Position numbers and translations under genes: made by a program. 64,000 nt of DNA. Origin: Isoetes taiwanensis (taxonomy: Eukaryota > Streptophyta > Lycopodiopsida > Isoetales > Isoetaceae). Under the pieces are notes generated by a model that saw only the letters and a program-made list of their open reading frames with translations, was not told where the DNA came from and searched no databases. The DNA is taken from the NCBI GenBank assembly GCA_021234155.1, contig JAJEKV010000031.1, positions 16,018,885-16,082,884 of the forward strand, in the 5' to 3' direction. Positions 1 to 11,720 of this stretch are shown here, piece by piece. How positions within the stretch are numbered: position 1 is the stretch's first letter; each line of letters begins with the position of its first letter.

Positions 1-169
1 AGCTATTCCAAAAAAAAGTGATGATTCACTCTGATCATGAGTCTGATTCCCACTCTGATCATGACTCCGGTTTATCGTCTTCAATGGCGTGGACTGATAA
101 CTTTCCACTAATGAGGTTTGAACCCCCCTTCTCTCCTTTATCTTGTATTTATTAATCTGAATGGAATTT

Positions 170-1419
170 ATGACTGCTCTCAGTGATAGAGCTTCTTCAT
201 CGTCTCGCTCAAGCGAATCCAAGGTAGCTAAACCTTCGCTTCGGAATGATCCATTGTAGCAGCTTGCAAGGCAGTATGGCAATTGTTGGTGTAAGAAATG
301 CAAAGGCAATAACAGAAGAATGTACAATGTAAGACAAGAACACAAAAGGAAGTATGGTTTGATGAGAAATGCCCCACCTCCATCTGAGCCTGAATTGAAA
401 GCACATCAAGAAGCGGACGAGGTAAAAACATGCAGCTTGTAATTTTATTTCTATTACTTATTTCGTAGCAAAATGTCTAATATACATCTATATGACTTGT
501 TGTAGTATTTGGACATGCTTGACAAAAACCTTGCACATGTCAATCTAATAGGTAGTCCTATGTCTTCATCTTCGTCTACTATATCATCAGCTGATCCATT
601 CCCCTTCATTTATTCTGATTCAAGTTCAAGTTCTAGTTTAGGAAAAACTCAAGAAGTTAAGAGAGGTCGAACAAAGGGAAGTACAGTGGCTAAGATAGTT
701 AAGAGCCATTTTAAAAAAAGTTCGCATGACCTTGCTCATGCATGTGAAACTGAAAATGACATGGTTGATCAACTCCCTCATCATCTCAAAGCCTTTATTG
801 CCCCATTTATACGAGCATCCATGGGTTGCTGGGAAGGGGAACTACCTCCAATGTTAGAAGAGTTCATGTATTGGGGCCATAATTATATGATAGCTCCTCT
901 AAAACTGCCACAAGCTGGATGGGGGTTGTACATAATGGAGCATGTGAATGTACAGCCTGATCACTCAATTGTGTTGATGGTTTATGGCGGTCCCACGTAC
1001 CCTTGGGGAGTATGGCATAAACTTACTTCTTTTATGCCTAGTATGTCTACATATGCTATGACATTGAATGCGGCATCTTGGAGTGAGCAGAAAGATCGCT
1101 GAGAACATATTTCACGGGGCGCACTTGTATATATCGATGGTTGACCAAGGGCAATATTGCAGCACTTATAAACAGCTCTCATGGGCGCCCTGAATTAACA
1201 AATGCTGAGTTTGAAGAGACCACAGAATATGATCCACGGTACATGAATGGATACGTTGGACCATATGTGACGGGTTGTGCCACACGGAGCCTCCATCCTG
1301 GAGATGAGTTATTTGTGGATTATCCCTTCAAAAGAGATATCCCTAGGTGGGTACGACGCCAAAAAAGGGGCGAACCTATTGTTGTACCCTATGGTAGAAA
1401 ACGCCACATAAATGGATAG
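170..1419 (+). pseudogene. SET-domain (lysine methyltransferase-like) ORF, broken
   Basis: Exon 1 (170-421) starts MTALSDRASS, has an internal TAG at 257-259 and then a CWCKKC cysteine cluster with basic residues. A clean donor (gtaaaa at 422) and acceptor (tgtag ending 505) give an 84-bp intron and keep the frame into 506-1102. That exon has Ser-rich and basic stretches, then AGWGLYIMEHV and VMVYGG-like residues, matching the first half of SET domains. After a TGA at 1100-1102 the same frame reads GALVYIDG; a shift then gives TKGNIAALINSS, and later CATRSLHPGDELFVDY. These match the SET order: the NHS-like motif, then GEEL-x-DY. The catalytic Asn region reads INSSHG rather than NHSC. With two stops and a frameshift the gene should be dead. 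Post-SET cysteines are not visible. Histone specificity cannot be assigned. Confidence 0.6.
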
Positions 1420-1634
1420 CTATGTAATGGGGAATCATGACAAGACTTATGTGTTTTCTATAACATTGGAATGATGAATGCTTGATGTCTTAAGGTTTGA
1501 CATTTACATGTGACAATAATAAAAATGTTCAAACATTTATTGATGGATCAATTGCGAACTCATTCTTTGCAATCTATTATTCAACTTGTCTTTCAATAGT
1601 TACCACATTCACAAACAAAATGTGTTTTTTGCAG

Positions 1635-3180
1635 TCAAGTGATAATGATACCTCGTCTATGCAAAGTGATTTTCACGCAGAGAGTGGTTTGATGGAAGCT
1701 ATTCAAAATTACTTCCCAACAAATAATGATGTAAATCTCAGTGACGAAGAAGAGAGGCCCATCACACTTCTTGAGAGAGAGTCTAGCAGACCACTATATT
1801 CAAATGCAAAGATATCACGTCTTGCTGCATGCATTCTCATCCTCAATCTACAACACAAATCACGATAAAGATGATATACATTGGCCATCAAAAGTTTCTA
1901 CCACTAGGTCATCGGCTCCGTCGTGGTGATATATCAAATGTGCCTGTGCAAAGAACACCACGTGATTGGTTGGATACATGGAACGATCATGACCCAAAGA
2001 CGGGTACACATCCGCCTGGCATGAAGATGCTATCTACATTCTACAAATTGAAATATTGGTCTGAATTAAAGATTGCACACCTCTTAGATCCTATGCGCAT
2101 CTTCAAAAACGTGAGCCATTTACTTTGGCGACATCTTACGGGAGATTGGGAAACTCTAAAAGCTAGGATGGATCTAAAGATAAAGGTATCAAAAGTGAAC
2201 TATGGCCAATTGAAGAAGAGGGTAGAGCTCCTCGATTTCCTCGAGATCCTTGGATATTGGAGAAGGATGAAATCAATCAAGTAAAATGTGATCCTCCCTT
2301 AGAAGGGCATTTACAAAAGATGGGGATCTCATAGGGTTAAAGTCACATGATTGGCACAAGTTTCTACAGGTATATATAAGTATATAAAGTGAATATGTAT
2401 GGCCGATGGACTAAAGTAGATGAACTCCACCACTAATTTGCTTATAGCTCAAACTTGTAAATCTATGTGTTGATAACATCTAATTTGGGCTCCTTCTTAT
2501 AAGAGCATATTCTTCCATGCGTCTTGGAGAATTGCCTCACACCACGCATTCGAAAGGTCATCTATAGACTCGCCAACTTCTCCAGATGGGTCTCTTCTAA
2601 GCAAATTGTAGCAAATCTCTTCTAAGCCATGGAAATAGAGATTGCTCAAGATATTATGCCAAATGGAAGACCTATTTCCCACTAGTATATTTGATCTTCA
2701 GGTAACATAGATATTTTGAATAAATCCCATGTACGAATCACATCTAACAAATGTGATTATTACTAGGTACATTTATTGGTGCACTTGCCGCGAGAAATAT
2801 TGCTTGTCGGTCCAAACCCTTCGAGATGGATGTTCTTTTTAGAGAGATATATGAAGGTACTAAAAGGTTTTGTGCATCAGATGGCAAGGCCCGAGGGGTG
2901 TATGGCAGAAGGACATCTTATTGAAGAGACATTATCCTTCTTGACAGATGCCACTACATCAATAGATCCAAATGCACCAAAAATTTGGAAGAAAGAGATT
3001 CCTGATTGGTTAAAAGGTGAAGTCTTACAAGATCTAGGTAAACAACAAAGATTAAGCGATGAAATGTTTGAAGGTATCAATAAATTCATTGTGAACAATA
3101 CAGACAGCCTTAGGAGGTGGGTGGAATTGTATAAAATTGAGAAGGCACAAAGAGATAGCGATCCACTGATACAATCATAG
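1635..3180 (+). pseudogene. Tnp2/DUF4218-type CACTA transposase remnant
   Basis: A good acceptor (ttttttgcag) opens the exon at 1635. Acidic residues precede RPLYSNAKISRLAACILIL, the usual start of the Tnp2 region. The middle catalytic part is missing. The sequence then resumes as YIGHQKFLPLGHRLRRG and KLKYWSELKIAHLLDPMRI, equivalent to the family's GHRR-FLP-HR and LPYW-LLIRHNLDVMHI motifs. Next come GLKSHDWHKFLQ with a donor at 2370, an exon reading as DUF4218 (about 2510-2701), an intron 2702-2766, and a last exon 2767-3180 with HLPREILLVGPNPSRWM and ARPEGCMAEGHLIEETLSF. At least three frame changes and a large internal deletion make it inactive. The family assignment is firm; exon borders before 2700 are approximate. 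Confidence 0.8.
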
Positions 3181-4012
3181 GTATGTTCTGTTCACTGAAG
3201 TTCCCCTTTTATTAAGCCCTAAAAAATGCCCAATAATCCAGCGCAAATGAAAAGAAAAACATCCTTTTATGTTCTAATCTTTTTTCTCAACTAGACTTTT
3301 TATGAATAGCATTTGCAAACATAATGGTGTGACTAATCACCATGTACTTTGTTATGCATTTGGTTGGTTTTAAGGAGATGCCCATGAGCATGTCTATATG
3401 TTGGCATGTCTATATGTTCTCATTGTCCTCCGTAGTTCTTGAATGTAAATCACCTTCAAGGCTTTAGTATTAGCAACTATTGAAGATATCACCAGCATAC
3501 CATATTCTCCAATATAGGAGATATAAATACGATAAGTTACCCATAAATTAGTTACTCTAATTGCATCTTCGATGGTTATTTTAAGACCCCCTTTCCCATC
3601 TCCCACACACACAACAATATTCATTCACTTATGAATTTTTTGTTATCTAAACATTGTGCAAGTTAAAAATAGAAATTTATATAATAATTTTCTTGGGTGC
3701 ATAACTTTTATGAGACATGCCTTCACCTTTAAGTAGTGGATATAGTTCAATTGACCAAAACCCTCATATTTTTCTAATAGCATGTTCCTATTTTTGTCTA
3801 ATAGTTAATAATAATAATAATAATAAACTAATAATAATAATAAACTAATAATAATAATAATAATATCAAATGGGACAAATCCTAGAAATGAATCAACTTA
3901 TCACACACTAGCACCGCTAATACAAAAAAGGCTTACACACTAGCCATACACCAAAAGGCATTTGCGCCTGACATTGTGGAGCACACATTTTTAATAATTA
4001 CTTATTTTGAAT
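3181..4012. other. Intergenic, AT-rich, no gene seen
   Basis: I see no recognisable coding sequence here. The stretch is AT-rich, holds a trinucleotide microsatellite, and includes the presumed 3' flank of the polygalacturonase gene. Confidence 0.6.
3806..3864. repeat. (AAT)n microsatellite
   Basis: Three runs of aat/ata triplets are interrupted twice by aaacta, which is visible directly as an imperfect trinucleotide array. Confidence 0.9.
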
Positions 4013-5254
4013 TTAATGGGTCAAGCAACTTGGAGGAACAACAGATCCAATGGCAAAGCCCTTTGCGTTTTGACAAAATGAGGAGGCTTGGGAGTTGGAA
4101 ACTTGTTGCAAGTGAATATTCTGAAGAAGAATGTCTTGGCAAGGGACAACACTACTACATGCTAAGTAAATGGCAACAGCTGTCGCAGATGTCCCAATAA
4201 TATTAGAAAACGAGACATTTCTTATTGCGACATTAGAAGCCTGGCTATTGGAGGTACAACTTTGGGAGTCACAATAGTGCTGATCTATGATGATGGGGTT
4301 CAAAACAGAACGCATGATCACATTGTTGAACGAGATAGCAGAGGCTTGGCCATGACCACCAGGAGAGGTCTTGATACGGGCACCATTGGTGGTCTTAACA
4401 AAAGTAACATTTTTAACCAAAACATCAACCACACTATCATACTCATTACCACTCCCCAAGCTTCCTATGCTGATTCCATGGCCGGGCCCACATGTTACAT
4501 CCATAATCGTTACCTTTGAACTCCCTGCCTCTATCGATATGCAGTCATCCCCAGTGCCTATGGTTGCCCCCATAATCACCACATTTGTCGAATGTGTTAC
4601 ATGTATCCCATCTGTATTTGGACTACTTGATGGTGATTGTACCTTCAATCTGCTTGCTTGAACATTTTCACATTGTGCAAATTCTACATTCTGTTGTGGA
4701 CTATTTAAAAATGTCATATTCCTCACACTTAAATTTGTAATCTTTCTAAATGATATTGATGTTGGGGCATCCTTGCATGGTTGTTGCTTGTTTACCTTGC
4801 ATGATTGCGCCCACCATTGGTACCCTTGCCCATCTATTCGACCCCCTCCTTCCATATTGAATGTATTCATATTGTTAATGGAAATCCATGCACTTGGATC
4901 TTGTAACCCTTGCCATTTGTTTGGATTTTGTGGTGCAATGATAGTTCCTCGAACTAGGAATGTCACTACGCCAACACATGGCCCAGTGAATGCAACAGGA
5001 TGCACTAGAAATGTTTTGCCCTTTGGGACCAGTATTCGTGCACTTTTCTTTTGGCATGCTGCGTTCCAAGCATTCAGAAAGGCTTGCCTATCATTAGTCA
5101 ATCCATCTCCTTTTGCTCCAAAATTAGATACACTAAGTGTAATCTTACCAAATGCCGCACTACTTACAACTAGAATACTAAAAACATATGCAAGAAAAAA
5201 ACATATGTGATGCACTTCCCTCCCATCTCCGATACAATTATGTCGAGGGTACAA
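4013..5254 (-). CDS. Polygalacturonase (GH28 pectinase), secreted
   Basis: A single-exon protein of 413 residues, normal for plant GH28 enzymes, which hydrolyse alpha-1,4-galacturonosyl bonds of homogalacturonan in the cell wall. Residues 14-36 form a hydrophobic signal peptide ending in SSAAFG; the mature part starts with the conserved SNFGAKGDG-T-D--AF (43-59). Catalytic and binding motifs are present: SPNTDGIHV (N213, D215), GTGDDC (D236, D237), CGPGHGISIG (H259) and RIKTSPG (293-299, a variant of RIKTW). The ATG at 5254 is the only Met before residue 128, but it puts 13-15 polar residues before the signal core. A second ATG in another frame (MGGKCITYVFFLH) also encodes a signal-like start, so a single-base error in the A/T run near 5195-5210 could hide a slightly different N-terminus. 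Endo versus exo action is not decided. Confidence 0.93.
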   Translation of the reverse strand: MYPRHNCIGDGREVHHICFFLAYVFSILVVSSAAFGKITLSVSNFGAKGDGLTNDRQAFLNAWNAACQKKSARILVPKGKTFLVHPVAFTGPCVGVVTFLVRGTIIAPQNPNKWQGLQDPSAWISINNMNTFNMEGGGRIDGQGYQWWAQSCKVNKQQPCKDAPTSISFRKITNLSVRNMTFLNSPQQNVEFAQCENVQASRLKVQSPSSSPNTDGIHVTHSTNVVIMGATIGTGDDCISIEAGSSKVTIMDVTCGPGHGISIGSLGSGNEYDSVVDVLVKNVTFVKTTNGARIKTSPGGHGQASAISFNNVIMRSVLNPIIIDQHYCDSQSCTSNSQASNVAIRNVSFSNIIGTSATAVAIYLACSSVVPCQDILLQNIHLQQVSNSQASSFCQNAKGFAIGSVVPPSCLTH

Positions 5255-6254
5255 TGCTTTGAAGATAGAGCTAGAGGAGAAATGGTAGACAATAAAAGAA
5301 GATCCGGAATGACAAAATGTATGCCCAAGTCTTCTTTTGAATACACAAATTTTAATATTAAACGTTTCTTATAACATCCATACAAGTAAAAAGAAGTGAA
5401 ACTTAAGCATGAGTGATCTAGCAATTTATGAACATGGCATTATGTGTATGGCATGATTACTTTAAGTCTATGGTTGAAATAAATATCATGTTCACATGTC
5501 GTGGAGTAAATTGGAGGAGGTAGGATACCACATGTTACAACTTTCTCCTACATGGCTTCCATTTTTGAACATTTTGGGTAGTAGTGTCAAGTATATTCTA
5601 ATAGGACTTTGAAAAAAAATTATTCTTGAGCTATGGCTGAATGACACGTAGAATTGTTTATTTTGTTTATAATGGAGACATGAAACTTCTTGGATAACCA
5701 ACAGCTTGCCTTGATGTGGCCAAACTGTAACTTGTAACATGCATATTAAGGCATCAAATGTCTTGTACATTGCCCCATTCTTCTTTAACTTGCACATATT
5801 TATTATTCTCCATGTTTCCCTAAGAGAAACCATCATATTGATCTTATGCATGATAAAAATTGCTTAAAGGTCAAGGCACCTTAAGTCGAGTTGGTGAATG
5901 TGATTCATACACTAGTCTAAGTACAAAGGGGTCTTGAGTTTGAGTTTCTTGCCTTCTATGTTTTTACATATACTTCTACATTTATTTGTAGCAAAAGCAG
6001 TTCCATAACTAAAAGAAATGTTTTCCAAATAAATAAGCCTAAATGTCTGGTCCTTCCGTAATTTAATTCATTTCATCTATCTAACTACTTATTTGACCAT
6101 TGGACCTTAAAATCTTAATCTCTTACCCACTCACTTATTGGTTTGAATTATATTTATTTAGAAATGTGCAAAAGACATCCTTAAACACATGGATTTCAAT
6201 ATACATTTGTATCTTTTGTTTAGATGGCATTTTCGCCACAAGTAAACTGAATAT
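5255..6254. other. Upstream region of polygalacturonase and intergenic, no gene seen
   Basis: AT-rich sequence with no recognisable protein or RNA gene. The first few hundred bases must hold the promoter of the minus-strand polygalacturonase gene, but I cannot name a convincing TATA box. A 119-residue minus-strand ORF at 5492-5851 has no family resemblance and is not called. Confidence 0.5.
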
Positions 6255-6380
6255 CCTCTTAAATTTCCTAAGATTCTTTTAATATTCTTCAAATGCCCTC
6301 GAAATCCTTGTTAATTCCCCCAATTTCATCAAAATCTCCCAAGATTCTCAAAGGTTCCCTTAGATTCTCTCAAGATATGA
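6255..6380. repeat. Degenerate decamer repeat (CTTAGATTCT type)
   Basis: Repeated cctaagattct / cccaagattct / cttagattctc words about ten bases apart. On the other strand this is the GAATCTAAGG decamer that fills 59380-59780, so the two places appear to share one repeat family in opposite orientation. Confidence 0.5.
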
Positions 6381-6488
6381 GACAAGGATCATGTTCAACT
6401 TCGACTTATGCATTCGAGTCACGCCTCGAATACAACATGGGATGATATTACCATTCGTGATTGCATTTGAAAGGGCTTGGGGAGTGTC

Positions 6489-7060
6489 TACAAGTGCAGC
6501 AGCTGGAAGATAACCATTGTGCCAACCTGTTACAAATAACCAGGTCAAAGATACTACCCAACAACAACAACTGCCTGCCATAGAGCGAAATATGGTTGTC
6601 GTCTGACACCCTTGACCAAGCCACCTCTGCAGGGCTCAACTGCAAGACGTCCTCTGCCAGGGGCTCAAATTTTGGGACCTGCTCGGCTCCTGTGCATGCA
6701 TTAAAGTCGCCAAGCAACATAACCTTGCCCAACTGTTTGTGCTGCTGTATGTCATCATATAGATTGACATAGGGCTCCAATCTATCCACATACGAATGAG
6801 TGTTATAGAAGTTGCTCTCGGCATGTGAAAAGTAGCATGCTGCTATGAAGAGAACGCTGCCACTGTCATGCTGCACGCGCACCCAAAAGTATCGATTGTA
6901 CCTGTCGGTTTTATGCAGTGAGACTGAATGCCCCAAGATGGTTTAAAAAAATGGCCTTGCATACGTCCACATATGCTCTCTCACTTAAAATAAGGGAGTA
7001 CCTTCATAACCATGTACCTCCGGCAAACAGGCAATATCACGAGTCCTCCAGAATCTTTCT
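6489..7060 (-). mobile_element. LINE copy A: internal endonuclease-domain fragment
   Basis: Minus-strand frames read LPEVHGYEG, then WVRVQHDSGSVLFIAACYF, VMLLGDFNACTG and DLVICNRLAQW. This is the apurinic endonuclease domain of an L1-type LINE ORF2, with the GDFN motif intact. The same protein is encoded, more damaged, in copy D at about 24.8-25.4 kb. Homology stops near 6489 in the middle of the domain and no RT follows, so both ends are lost. It is a pseudogene fragment. Confidence 0.8.
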
Positions 7061-9520
7061 CCCAATGCAGGTGAAATATTGAATTTGACATGTAAAGGCA
7101 TTTTGTGTGAATGTTTTGCAAGAACGTAAAATATGACAGAATTTACCCATCAACATCCAATAAAAAAAACACTTATCAGAAACCTCATGGGTTTAAAGAT
7201 GGGTATGGCGCATCCCATCTATACTTTCCTTCCTTCCTTGTGTAATCCTTTCCTTCTGCAAAAAGATTACAGGTAAAATTGCTCACACAATTTTGGAGCA
7301 TGTCAGAATACTACGTCAGTTTGAATCCAAGAACTAATTGGATGGCTTGATTGTAGAAACGACCCACCATCTCTTGGATTTGCAGCCAATGGCTAAAAAT
7401 AATGACCCAACTCTTTGAATCTACTGATGAGAGCTCCAATGCTAAACTTTTTGGTAAAAGGCTTCTATGCAAACGCCTATGTAAGCAATGGTGTAAAAGA
7501 GGAAGAAATGCGAATGTTGGCTACATATCCTAATTTGTTCATGCCTCAAGCATTCTCCATATTCTAAAAAAAAGAGCTTCTGATAGACTTCTGCACAAGA
7601 TAGAGCCTCCAGAATCTAACCTCTCTGCAGGCACACCAATTTTGGAATTCAACCTGCATTTACTTGCATCCAAGAAGGCATTGTGCCTAATGACTTTCCT
7701 CAACAACGGAGGATAAAGTGAGAACCAACTCCAATTAATGCATCAAGTGCTTTCATCAATTGCAATCATTTTGCAACCTTTGGATACAGTTTTTGGTGTA
7801 GAAGTGGTGAAGTTGGACATGATCTAGACTCAAAAACCAGTGCGGGTGCAAAGCCAGAGAAGACCACGATAATTTTAACTCTATAACAAACGTTGCCTTT
7901 GATTTTAAAGCTAAATTTGAAAACTAAATTCGAGCCTCGATAAAGTAAAAAACTTTTACAACAACGCTGCCTGAAGAAGAGAAATGCCATATACACCTTT
8001 AAATGGAGAATGAGAACCTTGGATTAACACTGTGAACCTAAAACCTTGGATTAATAAAAGAGATCAAACGAAAATGAACTTTCATACAAAGCTGGTATCA
8101 ATGCAATAAATACAAAATAAAAAAACTTTTACCGTACCTCTTAAAATTTCGGCCTTGCAGGAAATTCTTGAAATCACTCTAAATATTAAAGCAAATACTA
8201 AATACAGTCTGTTGCATGAAATCACCTTAGATTTAGAAGAAATAAGAGGTCACGAAACAATGAACGAATAAAGGAACAAATGAGGGTGGCTCTTGATTTC
8301 TACTTCCTTTCATTTTCAAAAGGAAATCAACAAACAATGGTATATGAGCTGTGTTAGCATCAAAAAATTCCGGAACACCGTATATCTACTCAGGGATGTG
8401 GTAAACCCGAACAAATGTCCAAGTTAACCACTGTTATGTCTGAGCTTACCACACTTTTGTCCGAGCTAACCACTGTTTTTTGGTCGGGATAACCACGCAA
8501 TGAACTGAGCGTGGGACTGTGTTTTGGCATGCTGATCTTTGAATAGAGCTTGCAATCAGCTTTTTGAACGGTTTAATCCGATGCAAACACCATTGGAATC
8601 ACCTTGTCAACCCCTAGAAATCTCATTCTATCAAGGGACGAGATGATTTGAGCACGGATCAAGCAAGATCAGTGAAAAACATGTAGAAACTGTTGTCTTT
8701 TGAGCTTGAAGCTGAGCAGCAGTGGTTAACCCGGACATGCATCCGGGCTAATCACATACTGGAGTAGATTTACGGCCATCCAAAGATTCCCTTATGGTAT
8801 TCAGTAACTCTGTGCTCCTTCATCCTTGAACTTTTAATTACTTGAGTTCTTCCAGCAGCAAATGTGGCCCTTAAAATATCAGGAATTTCCACTGCAAAAT
8901 CGAAATGGAAAATGGTCAGGAGCTGAAGGAATAATGGAAATAAACAGGACTAATTCTTACATGTGCCAAAGTGAAAAACCATACTGCATTTGAACCTTTC
9001 GAACACGCTGATAGAGCCTGATGTAACACTTCAGTGAAAGACAACACTGCATTGATTCAAAAGCCTTGATCCTGGCAGAAGCTGGCCCCGTAAAACAACA
9101 GGAGCTTGTTAGTTTGCAGTTCATGCTATCACGATGTTACCATGTTAATAAAATCAAGCACACGACCCAGCTCAAGCTTATGCGGCGTTCAGATGAGGCC
9201 CTAGGAGCAGCTGGGGAGGTGGGCGTGACCAGCTACATTGCAACTCTCGAGCTGCAACAATTTCGTTGAATGTTGGTCCAATAGTGGCATGGTGAATGTA
9301 GCACTTTTGCCAATAGTGGCTTATCACATTATTATTGTCTCAATCCAACCATTAAATAAAGTGGGTTAAGAAATTGGATTCTATCTTGATCATCCAATCT
9401 TGATTTATAATAGGGTATATTTGAATGATTCTTACTATTTAAGATAGACCTATTTTCATATTGAGATTTCATGGACTATATGCACCCATTATTTCCAAGA
9501 AAAGTACATGCAATACCTTG
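7061..9520. other. Intergenic, no gene recognised
   Basis: About 2.5 kb without a recognisable domain. There is a short imperfect repeat of ctaaccactgtt / taaccactgttatg words around 8420-8490. ORFs here are short and resemble nothing I know. An unrecognised spliced gene cannot be excluded. Confidence 0.4.
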
Positions 9521-11053
9521 AGAGTTAACTTGGCCAAAACTAGGGTGCTGCTAGTTTCATCATAGCCAAGGTTCCCTCATTCACTTACCAGGGACAAGAT
9601 GTAGAGGTGGCTCCGACCTACAAGTACTTAGGGATCGAGTTCTCTACTACCACCCATTGGGATGCTGCCATCAGGTTGCGGGTCATGGCAGGTTGGAAAA
9701 CACTATATGCCATGCAGAACAACAGCCACAAGGCAAAGTTGTATGCCTGGGGCCACCAGGCACACTTGTTTCAGGCCTTGGTCAAGCCGGTCCTTTTGTA
9801 TGGGGCAGAAGTGTGGGGTCCGATGATATCCCTCAACACCTGGAATGACCTCGAGCAGGTGCAGAAAGCCTTCTTGGCACAAGTCCTTGGGGTAAAGTCC
9901 ACAGTTCCATACCAGATCCTACTCCAGGAGACAGGTTTTCTATCCCTTCAACGGGCTGCATTGGAACACCATATCATTTACTTCCAGAAGGTGGTCGCTA
10001 TGGGTGATACACGTTTGCCCAACCTTGCTTTGGCCATGGCGATGGGTCCCCAACGCCTGAAAGCCTGCTGGAAGGACAAGCAAGCTCAGTGGTTCTCACG
10101 CTGGGGTGTACAGGCAAACAGATGCGTACATGTAAGGACAAAGAAAGATCACAAGTCCCTTAAGCTGTACCTAGATGCTACTTTCCTTCGCAAGCTCTGG
10201 GATGCAGATGCTCTGACGCACGTTAAGCTGGCATACTATTAGCAGCAAGTCAATCCTAGGATCACGAGAGGCCCACACCAGTACTTGTACAGCCAGTTGC
10301 CCATGAAGAAGTGCAGGCTTATAGCTTCCATTCGCACGGGTGCACATCAGGCAGTTAAGTAAGGCTATACGCAAGGATAAGCTACTTTGCGTCATCAGAC
10401 TCGCATCCATTGAGTCAGATGCTAAACAGAAGCAAGTAGTTGATGCATTGCCAGAAAGCATTGCTAATCTTCTTAGGGAATTTAGTGATCTCTTTCCAGA
10501 CGAGATCCAGAAACTTCCTCCATTCAGAGGGGTAGAATGTGAGATAGCTTTAGAACCAGGTACTAAGCCTACCAGTAAGGCCCCGTACCGTATGAGTCCC
10601 CCTGAATTGGCAGAGCTTAAGAAGCAACTTCAGGAGCTATTAAACCTAGGCTTCATTCGGCCTAGTGTTTCGCCTTTTGGCGCTCCTATCCTTTTTGTTA
10701 AGAAGAAGGATGGCTCCTTGAGGATGTGCGGTATGTTCGGTTACTAGTGCCTGGCCAATCGTTGCATGAGTTATTGAATACGGCATCAGTGGGTTTGCTG
10801 GGGTCATACCTCCAGGAGGTTATGGATGCACGGACTCAGTTGTGTCCTCCGGGACGGTATTGAACTGTCCTATACAATTGTACATCGTGCCAGCATACTT
10901 ATTACTGCTATGGTTTTTCCCTCGAAAACCCTTCGGGGCGGGGGTTTTTTAATCCTATCAGTAATACGCTTGCTGCTCTCTTTTTGTTTTGGTCCCATAG
11001 GCCAATTGGTCTCCGTGGACGCTAAAAGCCCTATTCTATTCTATTCTATTCTT
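9521..11053 (+). mobile_element. LINE copy B: 5'-truncated RT 3' half with 3' UTR and TTCTA tail
   Basis: Homology to copy D starts abruptly at RVNLAKT (about 9521), as expected for a 5'-truncated LINE, and runs through 9607-10242 (APTYKYLGIEF, VLLYGAEVWGP, LLQETGFLSLQRAALE). From 10349 to 10729 the LINE sequence is replaced by a Ty3/gypsy fragment. LINE sequence resumes at ggtatgttcgg, through the 3' UTR with a CCC-TTCG-GGG hairpin (about 10927-10945), the signature cccataggccaattggtctc, and a (TTCTA)n tail at 11035-11053. It is a dead copy. Confidence 0.85.
10349..10729 (+). mobile_element. Ty3/gypsy RT N-terminal fragment embedded in LINE B
   Basis: The frame starting 10340 reads RQLSKAIRKDKLLCVIRL, then [57 protein letters not shown] and DGSLRMC. 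This is the linker and first part of a gypsy-type reverse transcriptase. It stops just before the IDYR motif. It sits in the same orientation as the LINE and replaces about 134 bp of LINE sequence present in copy D (27734-27868). No LTR or target duplication flanks it. Confidence 0.85.
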
Positions 11054-11355
11054 AAAATAAGAGCTTCTAAGTTATGCATTTAATTGACAAAATTATTTTA
11101 TTTTCAATATTTTCTTGTGCATGATTCTTAAGTGGTCCACAATTTGGTACACACCCAAAACAAAAAACTAACATAAAAAAGAACCTTTTTAAATTAAGAC
11201 CATTATCCAAACATATCTTTGAATTCAACAAGGACAAACAATTTTGATGTCCTGCCACATTTGCATCATACAATATCTTCTTTTTTATTTTGAGATGGGG
11301 TTTGGAACTGCCAGGAACATTATGTTGAAGATTCCTATATCAAAATTTTATCCAA

Positions 11356-11518
11356 TCTAGTATAATTAAATTCATCTCACCACTAATCATCTCACACCAG
11401 TTGTAGATCGATCTCCAACCATGAAAATAATTGCAACATTTTCTAGCCAACAATCAAACAACCACCCCTCCCCTTCAAATCATTACTAAAGCCCAGCAAC
11501 GCCGGGCACCATAACTAG
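11356..11518 (+). mobile_element. Short non-autonomous Helitron-like element (3' end clear, 5' end tentative)
   Basis: The 3' end has the Helitron signature: a GC-rich hairpin gcccagcaacgccgggc (11491-11507), 7 nt, then CTAG followed by host T (11515-11519). A TC dinucleotide after A at 11356 (TCTAGTATAATTAAA) is a possible 5' terminus, which would make the element 163 bp. The 5' call is a guess. Confidence 0.6.
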
Positions 11519-11570
11519 TGGAATTATTGAATGGAAATATTTTGCTTTTAATGTTTAAAAAGATACATCG

Positions 11571-11720
11571 GACCACCTAATAAAGGTGGTGCAAAGGTGG
11601 TTGACATTTACAAGTATGTGCTTTTTTGGCTTTCTACATTTTCCATCGACCACCTAATGAAGGTGGTGATAAGTTGCAAAGGTGGTTAACAACATTTATA
11701 GTTATGTGCTTTTCTGGCAT
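11571..11720. repeat. ~77-bp imperfect tandem duplication with small hairpins
   Basis: Two units each contain gaccacctaatRaaggtggtg, then gcaaaggtggtt and tatgtgctttt. Each ccacct/aggtgg pair can form a short hairpin. Confidence 0.75.

Larger units (their letters stand above)
170..3180 (+). mobile_element. Decayed CACTA-like (En/Spm) DNA transposon remnant with SET-domain ORF
   Basis: Two adjacent broken reading frames on the same strand are interpreted as one old element: a cysteine-rich/SET-domain ORF (170-1419) followed by a Tnp2/DUF4218-type transposase (1635-3180). The transposase assignment rests on several family signatures in order. I did not find terminal inverted repeats or a target duplication, so the outer borders are only the borders of recognisable coding sequence and the 5' end may lie before the window. 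Whether the SET ORF belongs to the element or is a neighbouring host pseudogene is inference. Confidence 0.6.

Noticed and set aside
4262-5210. Plus-strand ORFs across the polygalacturonase gene
   Set aside because: They are antisense shadows of a well-conserved enzyme.
5492-5851. 119-residue minus-strand ORF
   Set aside because: No family resemblance, AT-rich, no supporting signals.
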